Below, piece after piece: positions 7,558 through 15,261 of a stretch of 22,130 nt of DNA. The stretch is from Bacteroidota bacterium (GTDB taxonomy: Bacteria; Bacteroidota; Bacteroidia; Flavobacteriales; Schleiferiaceae), in the NCBI GenBank assembly GCA_003023665.1, contig PXYR01000006.1, positions 1 through 22,130 on the forward strand. Direction: 5' to 3'. Every line of letters starts with the position of its first letter. The stretch's first letter is position 1. The notes beneath the pieces are model-generated. The model was not told the DNA's origin. It did no database searches and worked only from the letters and a program-made list of their open reading frames with translations. Both the position numbers and the translations under genes were made by a program.

Positions 7558-8616
7558 TTATTTTTTAAACGCGTCCCGTAAATTTACTTTAGAATGTCTA
7601 TGAAACCGCTTGGTTTCTTTCGCTTTTCTGCGAATTTGTTCTTGTTCCTCCTCAGGAAGATTAATCACATCAATACATTGTGGCGTGCAGCATCCATTAT
7701 TTGCTTCTTCACATTTCTCACATTGAATGAATAGAAGATTACACGCTTTGTTTGCACAATTAGTGTGTCGGGCCGACTTCTCTCCACACTGATGGCATTC
7801 TGAAATTACCTCTTGAGAGATCTCCTCACTCAATCGCTCGTCAAAAACAAAGTTGATTCCATGGAATTTATTTTCTAGCGCTTCCTCCTTTATTTGACGC
7901 GCATAATCAATAATCCCACCATGCAGTTGATTCACGTCACTAAAACCATGATGCTTTAGATAGGCTGATGTCTTTTCACATCGTATTCCTCCGGTACAAT
8001 AAAGTAAAATCTTGCGGTTCTCCTTGCCTTTGAGTTTTTCAAGGACCATTGGAAGCTCCTCCTTAAACGTTTCAGCTTCTGGTAGAATTGCGCCTTCAAA
8101 ATGACCAATCTCACTCTCATAGTGATTGCGCATATCTACAACGACAGGATTTTCCTTTTCAATGGCGTAATTCCAATCTTTTGCACTCAGATGTGCACCA
8201 ACATTGGTTACGTCATAATCTTCAGGCCGAAGCCCGTCTGCAACAATCTGCCCGCGAACCTTGACTTTCAGCTTGAGAAAAGATTTACCCTCTGTCTTAT
8301 CCGTGACGGCAATCTTAAACGGTACATCTTTGAAATATTTTAGGGAGTGCAAATGCGCTTCAAATTCATCCCAATACTGTTCAGGGACATTCATTTGCGC
8401 ATTAATCCCTTCTTGACTTATATAAATCCTTCCCAAACAGTTTAAATCTGTCCATTTCGCAAACAGTTCATCACGCAAGTCATACGGTTTATCTATGATT
8501 ACATACTTGTAAAATGATAGCGTGATTCGCTTGAATGTCTCTTGCTCAAGTTTTGCAATTAAACGCTCTTTATCAAGCTTATTGACTAAATCTCTTTTTC
8601 CTGCGTTAGGGTCCAT
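7558..8616 (-). CDS. trhO: tRNA uridine(34) hydroxylase, rhodanese-type (TrhO/YceA)
   Basis: A 352-residue member of the TrhO (YceA) family, which hydroxylates uridine 34 of certain tRNAs to 5-hydroxyuridine using O2, the first step to cmo5U/mo5U. The N-terminal UPF0176 domain (about 30-125) contains GRIYISQEGINAQMN. The rhodanese domain (about 145-245) carries NPVVVDMRNHYESEIGHFEGA and the active-site loop CTGGIRCEK (Cys207, Cys213). The C-terminal part is Cys-rich (CHQCGEK, NCANKACN, CEKCEEANNGCC, about 274-315), as in YceA homologues, and may bind metal. Transcription probably begins a few bases before the ATG from a box in the palindrome at 8635-8653. It is divergent from the threonine dehydrogenase and lies just upstream of the carboxylase, with which it may be cotranscribed. 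Confidence 0.93.
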   Translation of the reverse strand: MDPNAGKRDLVNKLDKERLIAKLEQETFKRITLSFYKYVIIDKPYDLRDELFAKWTDLNCLGRIYISQEGINAQMNVPEQYWDEFEAHLHSLKYFKDVPFKIAVTDKTEGKSFLKLKVKVRGQIVADGLRPEDYDVTNVGAHLSAKDWNYAIEKENPVVVDMRNHYESEIGHFEGAILPEAETFKEELPMVLEKLKGKENRKILLYCTGGIRCEKTSAYLKHHGFSDVNQLHGGIIDYARQIKEEALENKFHGINFVFDERLSEEISQEVISECHQCGEKSARHTNCANKACNLLFIQCEKCEEANNGCCTPQCIDVINLPEEEQEQIRRKAKETKRFHRHSKVNLRDAFKK

Positions 8617-8634
8617 AAAAGCAATTTATTGCAG

Positions 8635-8653
8635 CAAAGATAAGTTATCTTTG
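8635..8653. promoter_or_regulatory. 19-bp palindrome carrying two divergent -7 boxes (trhO / threonine dehydrogenase)
   Basis: CAAAGATAAGTTATCTTTG is a perfect inverted repeat of 9-base arms around one G. Each arm holds the box TATCTTTG, an exact TAnnTTTG match, one per strand: plus at 8646-8653 for the dehydrogenase (start 8688), minus at 8642-8635 for trhO (start 8616). TTTA lies 17 bases upstream on plus and 18 bases upstream on minus as weak -33 candidates. The two promoters overlap face to face. Confidence 0.7.
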
Positions 8654-8687
8654 ACCTATCTAAATCTGATTTTATCACACTCAGAAT

Positions 8688-9644
8688 ATGAAAAGAACCA
8701 CATTAGTCCTAGGCGCCTGCGGGCAGATAGGCACTGAGCTAACTCTGACTCTGCGCGCAAAATATGGCAATGACGCTATCATAGCCACAGATATTAAAGA
8801 ACCTAGTTTAATTGAACTAAAAGAAGGTCCCTTTGAAATCCTAGATGCAAGCGATGCCATGGGCTTAAGAGCAATCTGCGAAAAACATAATGTGCATACT
8901 GTCTACCACCTAGTTGCAATGCTGAGCGCTACCGGAGAAATGTTTCCTATGAAAGCATGGGATTTGAATATGAAGAGTTTACTTCATGTGCTTGAATTGG
9001 CTAAAGAAAAGGTAATTGAAAAAATCTTTTGGCCATCTTCCATTGCTGTTTTCGGACCAACAACTCCAAAACAAAACACACCTCAGCAAACGGTCATGGA
9101 GCCTTCTACGGTTTACGGTATTTCCAAGCTAGCTGGAGAACGATGGTGTGAATATTATTTCAATAAATACAATGTAGATGTACGTTCCATTCGCTATCCA
9201 GGACTTATATCATGGAAATCTCAGCCTGGAGGTGGCACTACAGACTATGCAGTGGAAATCTATTATAAAGCGCTTGAAGAAGGTAGATACACCTCGTTCT
9301 TAAGCAAGCATCGAGCCCTACCCATGATGTACATGGAAGATGCTATACGTGCGACCATAGAGCTTACTGAGGCTTCTTCGGAAAACGTGAAAGTACGTTC
9401 GTCTTACAACCTTGCAGGAATCAGTTTTGATCCCTCAAGCATTGGCACCAGCATTAAGAAAATGGTACCTGAATTTGAATTGAATTTCAAACCAGATTTT
9501 CGTGAAGAAATCGCAGCGTCTTGGCCAGAAAGCATTGACGATTCTGCCGCTCAGTTAGATTGGGGTTGGGCTCCAAAATATGATTTGGAAGCCATGACTG
9601 AAGCTATGCTCACAAATCTGCGCGCAAAACTCCAACTTTCTTAG
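8688..9644 (+). CDS. SDR-type NAD-dependent epimerase/dehydratase, probable L-threonine 3-dehydrogenase
   Basis: A 318-residue extended short-chain dehydrogenase. The Rossmann motif VLGACGQIG (residues 7-15) binds NAD. PSSIAVFG (116-123) supplies the catalytic Ser/Thr and YGISK (143-147) the Tyr-Lys pair. The segment GGGTTDYAVEIYYKALE plus LPMMYMEDAIRATIEL is the pattern of SDR-family L-threonine 3-dehydrogenases described from Flavobacterium and Cupriavidus. These convert threonine to 2-amino-3-ketobutyrate, which 2-amino-3-ketobutyrate CoA ligase then splits to glycine and acetyl-CoA. The protein is cytosolic. It has its own -7 box 35 bases upstream and is divergent from trhO. The 3' end is 4 bases from a convergent gene, with no evident terminator in the gap. 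The alternative is a generic sugar-nucleotide epimerase, which the TTDYAVEI signature makes unlikely. Confidence 0.88.
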   Translation: MKRTTLVLGACGQIGTELTLTLRAKYGNDAIIATDIKEPSLIELKEGPFEILDASDAMGLRAICEKHNVHTVYHLVAMLSATGEMFPMKAWDLNMKSLLHVLELAKEKVIEKIFWPSSIAVFGPTTPKQNTPQQTVMEPSTVYGISKLAGERWCEYYFNKYNVDVRSIRYPGLISWKSQPGGGTTDYAVEIYYKALEEGRYTSFLSKHRALPMMYMEDAIRATIELTEASSENVKVRSSYNLAGISFDPSSIGTSIKKMVPEFELNFKPDFREEIAASWPESIDDSAAQLDWGWAPKYDLEAMTEAMLTNLRAKLQLS

Positions 9645-9648
9645 CATC

Positions 9649-10170
9649 CTAATCCTGCTGTTTATACCAAGAACTATACTTGAGATAGTTATTTGCTATT
9701 CGTTCTATTTCCCCTGTCCTTAGTCTTGGCGGTACTGGTCCAATTTCCTTTGCAGGTACTCCTGCCCAAAGTGTTCCAGGAGTTAGTTTTTTACCTTGAG
9801 TTACCACTGACCCTGCAGCAACTATACAACCTTCTCCTACAATGCAGTCGTCCATAACTATTGCCCCCATTCCAATAAGAACATTGTCTTGTATGGTACA
9901 CCCGTGAATAATGGCATTATGTCCTACGCTTACATTGTTTCCTATAGTGGTTGGAAATTTCTTGTAGGTACAATGTACTGTTGCATTATCCTGAATGTTC
10001 ACCTTTTCGCCTAATGTTATTGCATTAACATCTGCGCGAATGACACTGCCGTACCAAAAACTGCATCCTTCACCACATTTGAAGTTTCCAATTATGGTAG
10101 CGTTTTCCGCTACAAAAGAATCTTTTCCAATTTCAGGAGTATATCCAAGAACTGAGCGAACAATAGACAT
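9649..10170 (-). CDS. Gamma carbonic anhydrase family protein (left-handed beta-helix, YrdA/PaaY type)
   Basis: A 173-residue hexapeptide-repeat protein. Repeats run from about residue 20 to 135 (for example VAENATIIG, VNIQDNATVHC, VSVGHNAIIHGC, VLIGMGAIV), followed by a C-terminal helix. The zinc ligands of the Cam/YrdA family are present: His66, then His84 and His89 with the characteristic 5-residue spacing. Arg45 and Asp47 (VIRADVN) of the trimer interface are also conserved. Family members are trimeric, and some have carbonic anhydrase activity while others do not. The acidic loop with the Cam proton-shuttle Glu is missing, as in YrdA, so activity cannot be assumed. It is divergent from the nfu-like gene with 49 bases between starts, and convergent with the threonine dehydrogenase. 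Confidence 0.92.
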   Translation of the reverse strand: MSIVRSVLGYTPEIGKDSFVAENATIIGNFKCGEGCSFWYGSVIRADVNAITLGEKVNIQDNATVHCTYKKFPTTIGNNVSVGHNAIIHGCTIQDNVLIGMGAIVMDDCIVGEGCIVAAGSVVTQGKKLTPGTLWAGVPAKEIGPVPPRLRTGEIERIANNYLKYSSWYKQQD

Positions 10171-10190
10171 AGGGTCTTGTTTTTGTGGTG

Positions 10191-10198
10191 TAAATTTG
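10191..10198 (+). promoter_or_regulatory. -7 promoter box for the Nfu-type gene
   Basis: TAAATTTG is an exact match to the Bacteroidota -7 consensus TAnnTTTG and lies 21 bases before the ATG at 10220, implying a 5' leader of about 15 bases. No convincing -33 element is visible. Confidence 0.55.
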
Positions 10199-10219
10199 TA
10201 CCCTGAAAATACCCTAAAT

Positions 10220-10834
10220 ATGGAAATTAAAAGAGTGCCCGTGAGTATTTACGCAGAAATGACTCCAAACCCAAAGGTTATGAAGTTTGTAAGCAATAAA
10301 CTGCTTCTTCAGTCGGATTCAGCTGAATTCAGAAACATTGATGAAGCCAAGCCTTCGCCTTTAGCTACTAAACTCTTTCATTTCCCCTTTGTAAAAGAAG
10401 TATTTATCTCTGGTAATTACATCGCCATAGCGAAATTCGACATAGTTGAATGGGACGACGTTGCACAAGAAGTTCGTGTGTTCATCACAGAATTTTTACA
10501 AGACGGCGGTGTTGCAGTCCATGAAGAGCAGTTGGCACCCATACAAGAAGAAAAAGCTGAACAAGGTTCCGGCCCCGTCCTCAATCCTGAAGATCTCGGA
10601 GAGGTTGAAGCGCGAATTGTAGACATCCTAGAAGAATACATAAAGCCTGCAGTGGCTCAAGACGGCGGTAACATTGCCTTCATGGCGTACAAGGATAAAA
10701 TAGTTGAAGTGCAATTGCAAGGTGCTTGTTCGGGTTGTCCGTCTTCTACAATGACCTTAAAAAATGGCATCCTGAGTATTCTGCAAAAAATGCTACCTAC
10801 ACTCGTAGAAGATGTAGTTGCGGTAAACGGATAA
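10220..10834 (+). CDS. NifU/Nfu-type iron-sulfur cluster scaffold protein
   Basis: A 204-residue protein with two domains. The Nfu N-terminal domain (about 8-95) starts VSIYAEMTPNPKVMKFVSN, and the NifU C-terminal domain (about 127-195) carries the cluster-binding motif GACSGCPSSTMTLKNGI with Cys170 and Cys173. The domains are joined by an acidic linker (about 102-126). Nfu proteins receive and deliver [4Fe-4S] clusters to client enzymes in the cytosol. The reading frame stays open upstream to 9995, but that part overlaps the divergent carbonic-anhydrase-like gene; the -7 box at 10191-10198 and the domain boundary support ATG 10220. The stop lies 2 bases from the stop of the convergent secreted-protein gene. 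Confidence 0.93.
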   Translation: MEIKRVPVSIYAEMTPNPKVMKFVSNKLLLQSDSAEFRNIDEAKPSPLATKLFHFPFVKEVFISGNYIAIAKFDIVEWDDVAQEVRVFITEFLQDGGVAVHEEQLAPIQEEKAEQGSGPVLNPEDLGEVEARIVDILEEYIKPAVAQDGGNIAFMAYKDKIVEVQLQGACSGCPSSTMTLKNGILSILQKMLPTLVEDVVAVNG

Positions 10835-10836
10835 TC

Positions 10837-12387
10837 TTATTCAAAAATAATTCTGCCTGCGGTAATTCTGCGTCCCTTGGCAACCACTTCGTAGAAATAC
10901 ATGCCTGCTGCTAGCTTGGCTTTTGAAAATTGTATGTTTCCTTCTTGAAATCTATAATCTAATTCAACAAGCTGCCCTTGTTGATTGTAAACATGGAAAC
11001 TACTGTTTTCAATCTCAATATCTTCAGAATGAATTACAATCGTTCCGTCATACTGAACAGGATTGGGTATAACAACTGATGTTGCTCTGGGTATGTTCGT
11101 TTCCTCTGGTATTCCAAGCACAATTAAAGGATCATGCTTAAGAATACTGTCAATATTAATGTTCTCATCTCCAGCCTGATACGCAATGAACTGAAAACCA
11201 TCATATAGCATCTCATCATCAGTATTAAAGCCCGCTGTAATTAACTGAGGAGGGCTGTGCGGATTATGGTGATTAAGACTTGTATTGTCATAAGTATGAT
11301 CGGAATGAAGAATATAGGAAGGGGATAGCTTCACCAAGTTTTTATAATAATAATACTCTTGATGTTCAAAGTCCCATCTATCTATTTTCATAAGAGGGAT
11401 TGTATCATTGGTCAGAGGATCATAAGCGTAATTAATAATTTCTGTACAGATCTGATGTGAATGAGGAAATGCTGAAAAAATTGAAATAGCCTGCGAAGGC
11501 GCTGGTTCCTCCACAGAAAAACTCTTTATCTGACCGGCAGGAATAAAAAAATCATTAGCCCAATATTGCAGGGGCACAAAATCAAAAACCTGTCGAATGC
11601 CTGTCTCGTTTACCGGATAGAAATAAAGCCTAACTTGAATATCAATTAATTGGCCTGCCGTGCCCTTTGGAGTATGAATATTCATTCCTATTTCTCCGTT
11701 AGCAGGAAGTTCTATTCCCATTTTTAATTCGGGAGCATTGGGATAAACTATGGGCATTGAGCCGGGTGCCCAAGTTCCAATAGCAATATTACCAGGAACG
11801 GCATATGCATTACCGCTAGTGTCAATATTGATTCCGCCAGAGGAACCTGCAACTATCAACGAATGATGGATCAATTGCGGGTCACTAGGAACCAATTCAA
11901 CAGCACGAAGAAACCTATTTTGACCAAGGTTTAAAGGGACTGCAATCGTGTTGTATGAATCCGTGGCACCTGCGTTACTCTTGAACTTTAACATTTGTAC
12001 TATGGTATCAGGCGTTCCGCCCAATTGACGCAATGGATATAAAGGTGTAGGAGGTTGAAGTGCAGGATCACCCTGAAGAGATCCGTCAAAAATCCATGTT
12101 AATAATGAATCTTTATCCTCCTTGGTAATCTGTCTCTCGTTAACAAAGTGGATGTATGAAGTATCTACTGCCCAAGGGGGCATTTCACTGTGTTGTAGGA
12201 CATGCACCATGCTAGTAGTCCAAGGAGAAGTGGAAGCAAAGGAGAGCATGGAAAAAGGAGCGCCACCTCCAGGACGGTGGCAGCTAGTACAATTCTTATA
12301 AAGAATTGGGGCAATATCGTTGAACGTGCTCTGAGCACTCAAAAATGAGTTAAAGAATAATAAAGTGAGGACAAATAGCTTTCTCAT
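10837..12387 (-). CDS. Secreted haem/copper protein: cytochrome-type CxxCH + PHM-like copper monooxygenase fold + T9SS sorting domain
   Basis: A 516-residue exported protein. Residues 1-18 are a signal peptide (LFVLTLLFFNSFLSA-Q). Next is a short cytochrome-like segment with CTSCH (33-37) for covalent haem c and a downstream MPPW (69-72), a likely axial Met. The middle, about 130-405, resembles the two-domain copper type II ascorbate-dependent monooxygenases (PHM/DBM). By spacing and motif, His174-His175 and His238 match the CuH site, and His309-x-His311 plus Met393 (NTDDEMLY) match the CuM site. Residues about 435-516 are a T9SS sorting domain (VIPNPVQYDGT, AAGMYFYEVVAKG), so the mature protein should reach the outer surface or medium. 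The substrate is unknown, and no partner gene is adjacent beyond the upstream desaturase. Ligand assignments are motif-based inference; signal and sorting domains are clear. Confidence 0.85.
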   Translation of the reverse strand: MRKLFVLTLLFFNSFLSAQSTFNDIAPILYKNCTSCHRPGGGAPFSMLSFASTSPWTTSMVHVLQHSEMPPWAVDTSYIHFVNERQITKEDKDSLLTWIFDGSLQGDPALQPPTPLYPLRQLGGTPDTIVQMLKFKSNAGATDSYNTIAVPLNLGQNRFLRAVELVPSDPQLIHHSLIVAGSSGGINIDTSGNAYAVPGNIAIGTWAPGSMPIVYPNAPELKMGIELPANGEIGMNIHTPKGTAGQLIDIQVRLYFYPVNETGIRQVFDFVPLQYWANDFFIPAGQIKSFSVEEPAPSQAISIFSAFPHSHQICTEIINYAYDPLTNDTIPLMKIDRWDFEHQEYYYYKNLVKLSPSYILHSDHTYDNTSLNHHNPHSPPQLITAGFNTDDEMLYDGFQFIAYQAGDENINIDSILKHDPLIVLGIPEETNIPRATSVVIPNPVQYDGTIVIHSEDIEIENSSFHVYNQQGQLVELDYRFQEGNIQFSKAKLAAGMYFYEVVAKGRRITAGRIIFE

Positions 12388-12413
12388 GGTTATTTAACAC
12401 GTTTCAATCAGAG

Positions 12414-12441
12414 CAAAAATATTTAGACCTAAGCAAACCAA
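12414..12441 (-). promoter_or_regulatory. Promoter for the secreted haem/copper protein gene
   Basis: On the minus strand TATTTTTG (12421-12414) matches TAnnTTTG exactly, 26 bases before the ATG at 12387. A TTG (12441-12439) lies 17 bases upstream of the box, an acceptable Flavobacterium-type -33 element. This suggests transcription separate from the upstream desaturase. Confidence 0.55.
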
Positions 12442-12449
12442 GTTGGTTT
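12435..12449 (-). terminator. Possible weak hairpin after the desaturase gene
   Basis: AAACCA (12435-12440) and TGGTTT (12444-12449) form a 6-base stem with a 3-base loop, 15 bases beyond the desaturase stop. No U run follows directly, so termination here is uncertain. It overlaps the -33 region of the next promoter. Confidence 0.3.
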
Positions 12450-12464
12450 AATCATTCATGTGAA

Positions 12465-13529
12465 CTAAGCCATGGATCGCCCCATATTTTTCAAATGAGC
12501 AAAGTGTCCTTTCAGTGCTGAAATTGTTGACCGATACTCATTGTAGGGTAACTTAAATTCTTCAGCCGTTTTGCGAACAATCTCTGCTATCTTAGGATAG
12601 TGAACATGATTAATTGATGGAAATAAATGGTGCTCAACTTGAAAGTTAAGACCTCCGGTATACCAAGTAACCAATTTACTCCTTGTGCTGAAATTTGCCG
12701 TAGTCTTTAGTTGATGCTCCAACAAACTATCTTGTTTTGCTTCTTCTTCTGTTGGGAATTCAGCCTTATCAACAACATGTGCCAGCTGGAAAGTGAAAGA
12801 TAAGATGGTACCGGCTACACTGTGCATAACCATATTGCCCCATAATATCATATACCAAGGTAAACCTAAAGCAAGTGGTAGGATGTAAAAGACAGAAAAG
12901 TGAAATCCTTTACCTACGATTAATTTTGTCCACAAAAGTCCCAAGGACTGATTTCTCGCCTTAAATAATTCGGATTTATTGTATTGCACAATTTGCGTGA
13001 AATCTTTTTCCAACAACCACTTCCATGTCATAAAGGCATATGCAAAAGGAGCATAAATGTGCTGGTATTTGTGCCTGGGTTTCAAGTCTTGTGTTGGATG
13101 AAATCTAAACATGCTTCCTGTATCAATATCATCGTCATGCCCATCTACATTCGTGTGTGTGTGGTGTTTAATGTTATGCTGCACTTTCCAAGTGTAAGAA
13201 TTACCCGCTAGCATATAAATGACAGCTCCAATTTTACGATTCACCCATTCGCTTCTTGATACCGTATTGTGAATAGCATCATGCATTACATTCATTCCAA
13301 CACCAGCCATTCCTAAACCAGTGATTCCCCAGAGCAACGTAGTCATTAAAAAGGAAGTGTTCCCCAGTAAGAATATGATAAACGGAACAAGATATAAAGC
13401 CATATTCAATCCCGCCTTTAAATAATAACGGTGATCTGCTAAACCTGATTTGCCGTGTTCCTTTAAATATAACCTAACTCGGGTGCGTACTTCTTTCTGA
13501 AAATCGCTGGTACTTCTAAATCGTAACAT
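12465..13529 (-). CDS. Membrane-bound fatty acid desaturase (acyl-lipid/front-end type, no cytochrome b5)
   Basis: A 354-residue integral membrane di-iron enzyme. The three histidine boxes are intact: HDAIH (83-87), HNIKHH (118-123) and QVEHH (297-301). The Gln in the third box is the mark of the front-end/linoleoyl-type desaturase group. Hydrophobic segments lie near 42-60, 62-82, 98-112 and 207-250. There is no fused cytochrome b5 domain, so electrons probably come from ferredoxin or another donor. The enzyme inserts a double bond into acyl chains of membrane lipids, typically for fluidity at low temperature. The start is the first ATG after the divergent intergenic region shared with pgi. 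Regiospecificity cannot be read from the sequence. Confidence 0.93.
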   Translation of the reverse strand: MLRFRSTSDFQKEVRTRVRLYLKEHGKSGLADHRYYLKAGLNMALYLVPFIIFLLGNTSFLMTTLLWGITGLGMAGVGMNVMHDAIHNTVSRSEWVNRKIGAVIYMLAGNSYTWKVQHNIKHHTHTNVDGHDDDIDTGSMFRFHPTQDLKPRHKYQHIYAPFAYAFMTWKWLLEKDFTQIVQYNKSELFKARNQSLGLLWTKLIVGKGFHFSVFYILPLALGLPWYMILWGNMVMHSVAGTILSFTFQLAHVVDKAEFPTEEEAKQDSLLEHQLKTTANFSTRSKLVTWYTGGLNFQVEHHLFPSINHVHYPKIAEIVRKTAEEFKLPYNEYRSTISALKGHFAHLKNMGRSMA

Positions 13530-13591
13530 GAAGTTTTCGTAAAATAATTAGTGAAATTAGTAAACACAACGCTAAGTAGCGCCTTATAGTT

Positions 13592-13599
13592 TAGTTTTG
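13592..13599 (+). promoter_or_regulatory. -7 promoter box for pgi
   Basis: TAGTTTTG matches TAnnTTTG exactly, 23 bases before the pgi ATG, with no clear -33 element. Just upstream, CGCTA/TAGCG (13570-13574 and 13577-13581) forms a small inverted repeat with a 2-base centre that could be an operator; this is weak. Confidence 0.5.
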
Positions 13600-13622
13600 T
13601 CACGAATTCAAGAATATCTAAG

Positions 13623-15260
13623 ATGCTTAAAAATCAAAAGCCAACGGATTTAAAAGCCTGGCACAAGCTTCAAAAGAACTCTATCTATGATAAACGCACG
13701 CTCAAGACTCGATTTTATGAGGATAGCGAGCGCTTTAACAAATACCACATCAATTGGGACGGAATACTCTTTGACTTTTCTAAGAACCATATTGGGAGCG
13801 AAACTTTTGCTCTCTTTCAAGAACTGTTAGAAGAAGCCGATGTCCGCTCTGCCATTGAGCAACAGCAAAGTGGTGAAAAAATTAATGTTACAGAAGACCG
13901 TGCTGTCCTACATACTGCGCTGCGAAACGTAAGTGAGAACCCCATATATGTGGATGGTGAGGATGTTATGCCTGGAGTAAAAGATTCTTGGGCACAACTA
14001 GCCACTTTTTCAAGTGAAATTCGGTCAGGAAATTGGAAAGGCTATACTGGCAAGCGAATTCAGAGTGTTGTCAATATAGGTATTGGTGGGTCTGATCTTG
14101 GCCCACGGATGGTAATTAATGCTTTACGCCCTTTTGTTACAGATGAAATTGATTTTCACTTTGTAGCCAATGTTGACGGTGCTGACCTTCATGAAGTATT
14201 GAAAAAAGTAGATGCTGAAACAACGCTGTTTATCATTGCTTCTAAGACCTTTACCACGCAAGAAACCATGCAAAATGCGAACAGTGCAAAACAGTGGTTT
14301 CTCAAAAATGGCGGAGATATAGAGAATGTTGCAAAACATTTTGTTGCTGTAAGTACAAATGCAGAGGGCGTTGCACAATTTGGAATTGATACTAAAAACA
14401 TGTTTGGTTTTTGGGATTGGGTTGGAGGTCGTTATAGCGTATGGTCTGCAATAGGTTTACCGGTGGTAATTGCTATTGGTTTTCAAGGATTTCAAGAATT
14501 TTTGAGCGGTGCTCATGCAATGGACAAGCATGTCGCTGAAGCTGATTGGTCTGAAAACATACCTGCAATCATGGCTATACTAGGCATTTGGTATAGAAAT
14601 TTCCATAATGCGCCATCACACGCAATACTTCCTTACGATCAATACTTGGACCGCTTTGCTGCTTACTTTCAACAGGGAGATATGGAAAGTAACGGGAAGT
14701 ACGTTGACCGCGGCGGTAATAGAGTCAATTATCCTACAGGCCCTATAATTTGGGGCGAACCAGGAACCAATGGGCAACACGCTTTCTACCAACTTATTCA
14801 CCAGGGAACGGACCTAATTCCTGCGGATTTCATTGCTGCTAAAAAATGTCAGCACGATTTACCCGAACACCATCCCATTCTATTGGCAAACTTTATTGCA
14901 CAAACAGAGGCATTGATGACAGGTAAGTCAAGAATGGATGTAGAAATTGAAATGCGCCAAGCAGGAATCAGCAGTGAGGATATAGATAAAATTGCTCCTT
15001 ACCGCGTATTTGAAGGAAATAGACCAACGAATAGTATCGTCCTGGACGAGTTAAACCCCTATCATTTGGGACAACTTATTGCAGCCTATGAACACAAAAT
15101 CTTCATTCAAGGCTATATCTGGAACATTTATTCTTACGATCAATGGGGCGTTGAACTAGGTAAGGTCCTAGCAAAAGCTGTTCTAAATGAATTGAAAGGC
15201 GGTCCGGCACATGATCATGATAGTTCTACTAGTGCCTTGATTAATTATTTGAAAAATTGA
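13623..15260 (+). CDS. pgi: Glucose-6-phosphate isomerase
   Basis: A 545-residue cytosolic enzyme interconverting glucose 6-phosphate and fructose 6-phosphate, near the length of E. coli Pgi (549). The phosphate-binding SIS-fold segment NIGIGGSDLGPRMV is followed by FIIASKTFTTQETMQN. Signature 1 is FWDWVGGRYSVWSAIG, with GGR at 268-270. Active-site segments YFQQGDMESNGK and GTNGQHAFYQLIHQG follow, then signature 2 DQWGVELGK (506-514) near the C-terminus. It has its own -7 box and is divergent from the desaturase. Its stop is followed after one base by the stop of a convergent marR gene. A strong terminator for pgi lies inside that gene at 15288-15323. Confidence 0.98.
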   Translation: MLKNQKPTDLKAWHKLQKNSIYDKRTLKTRFYEDSERFNKYHINWDGILFDFSKNHIGSETFALFQELLEEADVRSAIEQQQSGEKINVTEDRAVLHTALRNVSENPIYVDGEDVMPGVKDSWAQLATFSSEIRSGNWKGYTGKRIQSVVNIGIGGSDLGPRMVINALRPFVTDEIDFHFVANVDGADLHEVLKKVDAETTLFIIASKTFTTQETMQNANSAKQWFLKNGGDIENVAKHFVAVSTNAEGVAQFGIDTKNMFGFWDWVGGRYSVWSAIGLPVVIAIGFQGFQEFLSGAHAMDKHVAEADWSENIPAIMAILGIWYRNFHNAPSHAILPYDQYLDRFAAYFQQGDMESNGKYVDRGGNRVNYPTGPIIWGEPGTNGQHAFYQLIHQGTDLIPADFIAAKKCQHDLPEHHPILLANFIAQTEALMTGKSRMDVEIEMRQAGISSEDIDKIAPYRVFEGNRPTNSIVLDELNPYHLGQLIAAYEHKIFIQGYIWNIYSYDQWGVELGKVLAKAVLNELKGGPAHDHDSSTSALINYLKN

Positions 15261-15261
15261 T

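Noticed and set aside
9995..10219. Upstream in-frame extension of the Nfu gene (75 extra codons).
   Set aside because: It overlaps the opposite-strand carbonic-anhydrase-like gene, has no domain similarity, and lies before the -7 box at 10191-10198; the Nfu N-terminal domain begins right after ATG 10220.
10903..10924. Possible hairpin GCC-GCT / AGC-GGC followed by TTTT as an Nfu terminator inside the convergent gene.
   Set aside because: The stem is short and interrupted on both sides, and the T run is only four bases; too weak to call, unlike the pgi case.
13570..13581. CGCTA/TAGCG inverted repeat between the desaturase and pgi as a regulator site.
   Set aside because: Arms of five bases are easily found by chance and no second copy is seen; mentioned only with the pgi promoter.
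14124..14401. Two overlapping minus-strand open frames of 84 and 70 codons inside pgi.
   Set aside because: They are antisense to conserved pgi coding sequence, Cys/Phe-rich shadows without motif, promoter box or conserved domain.
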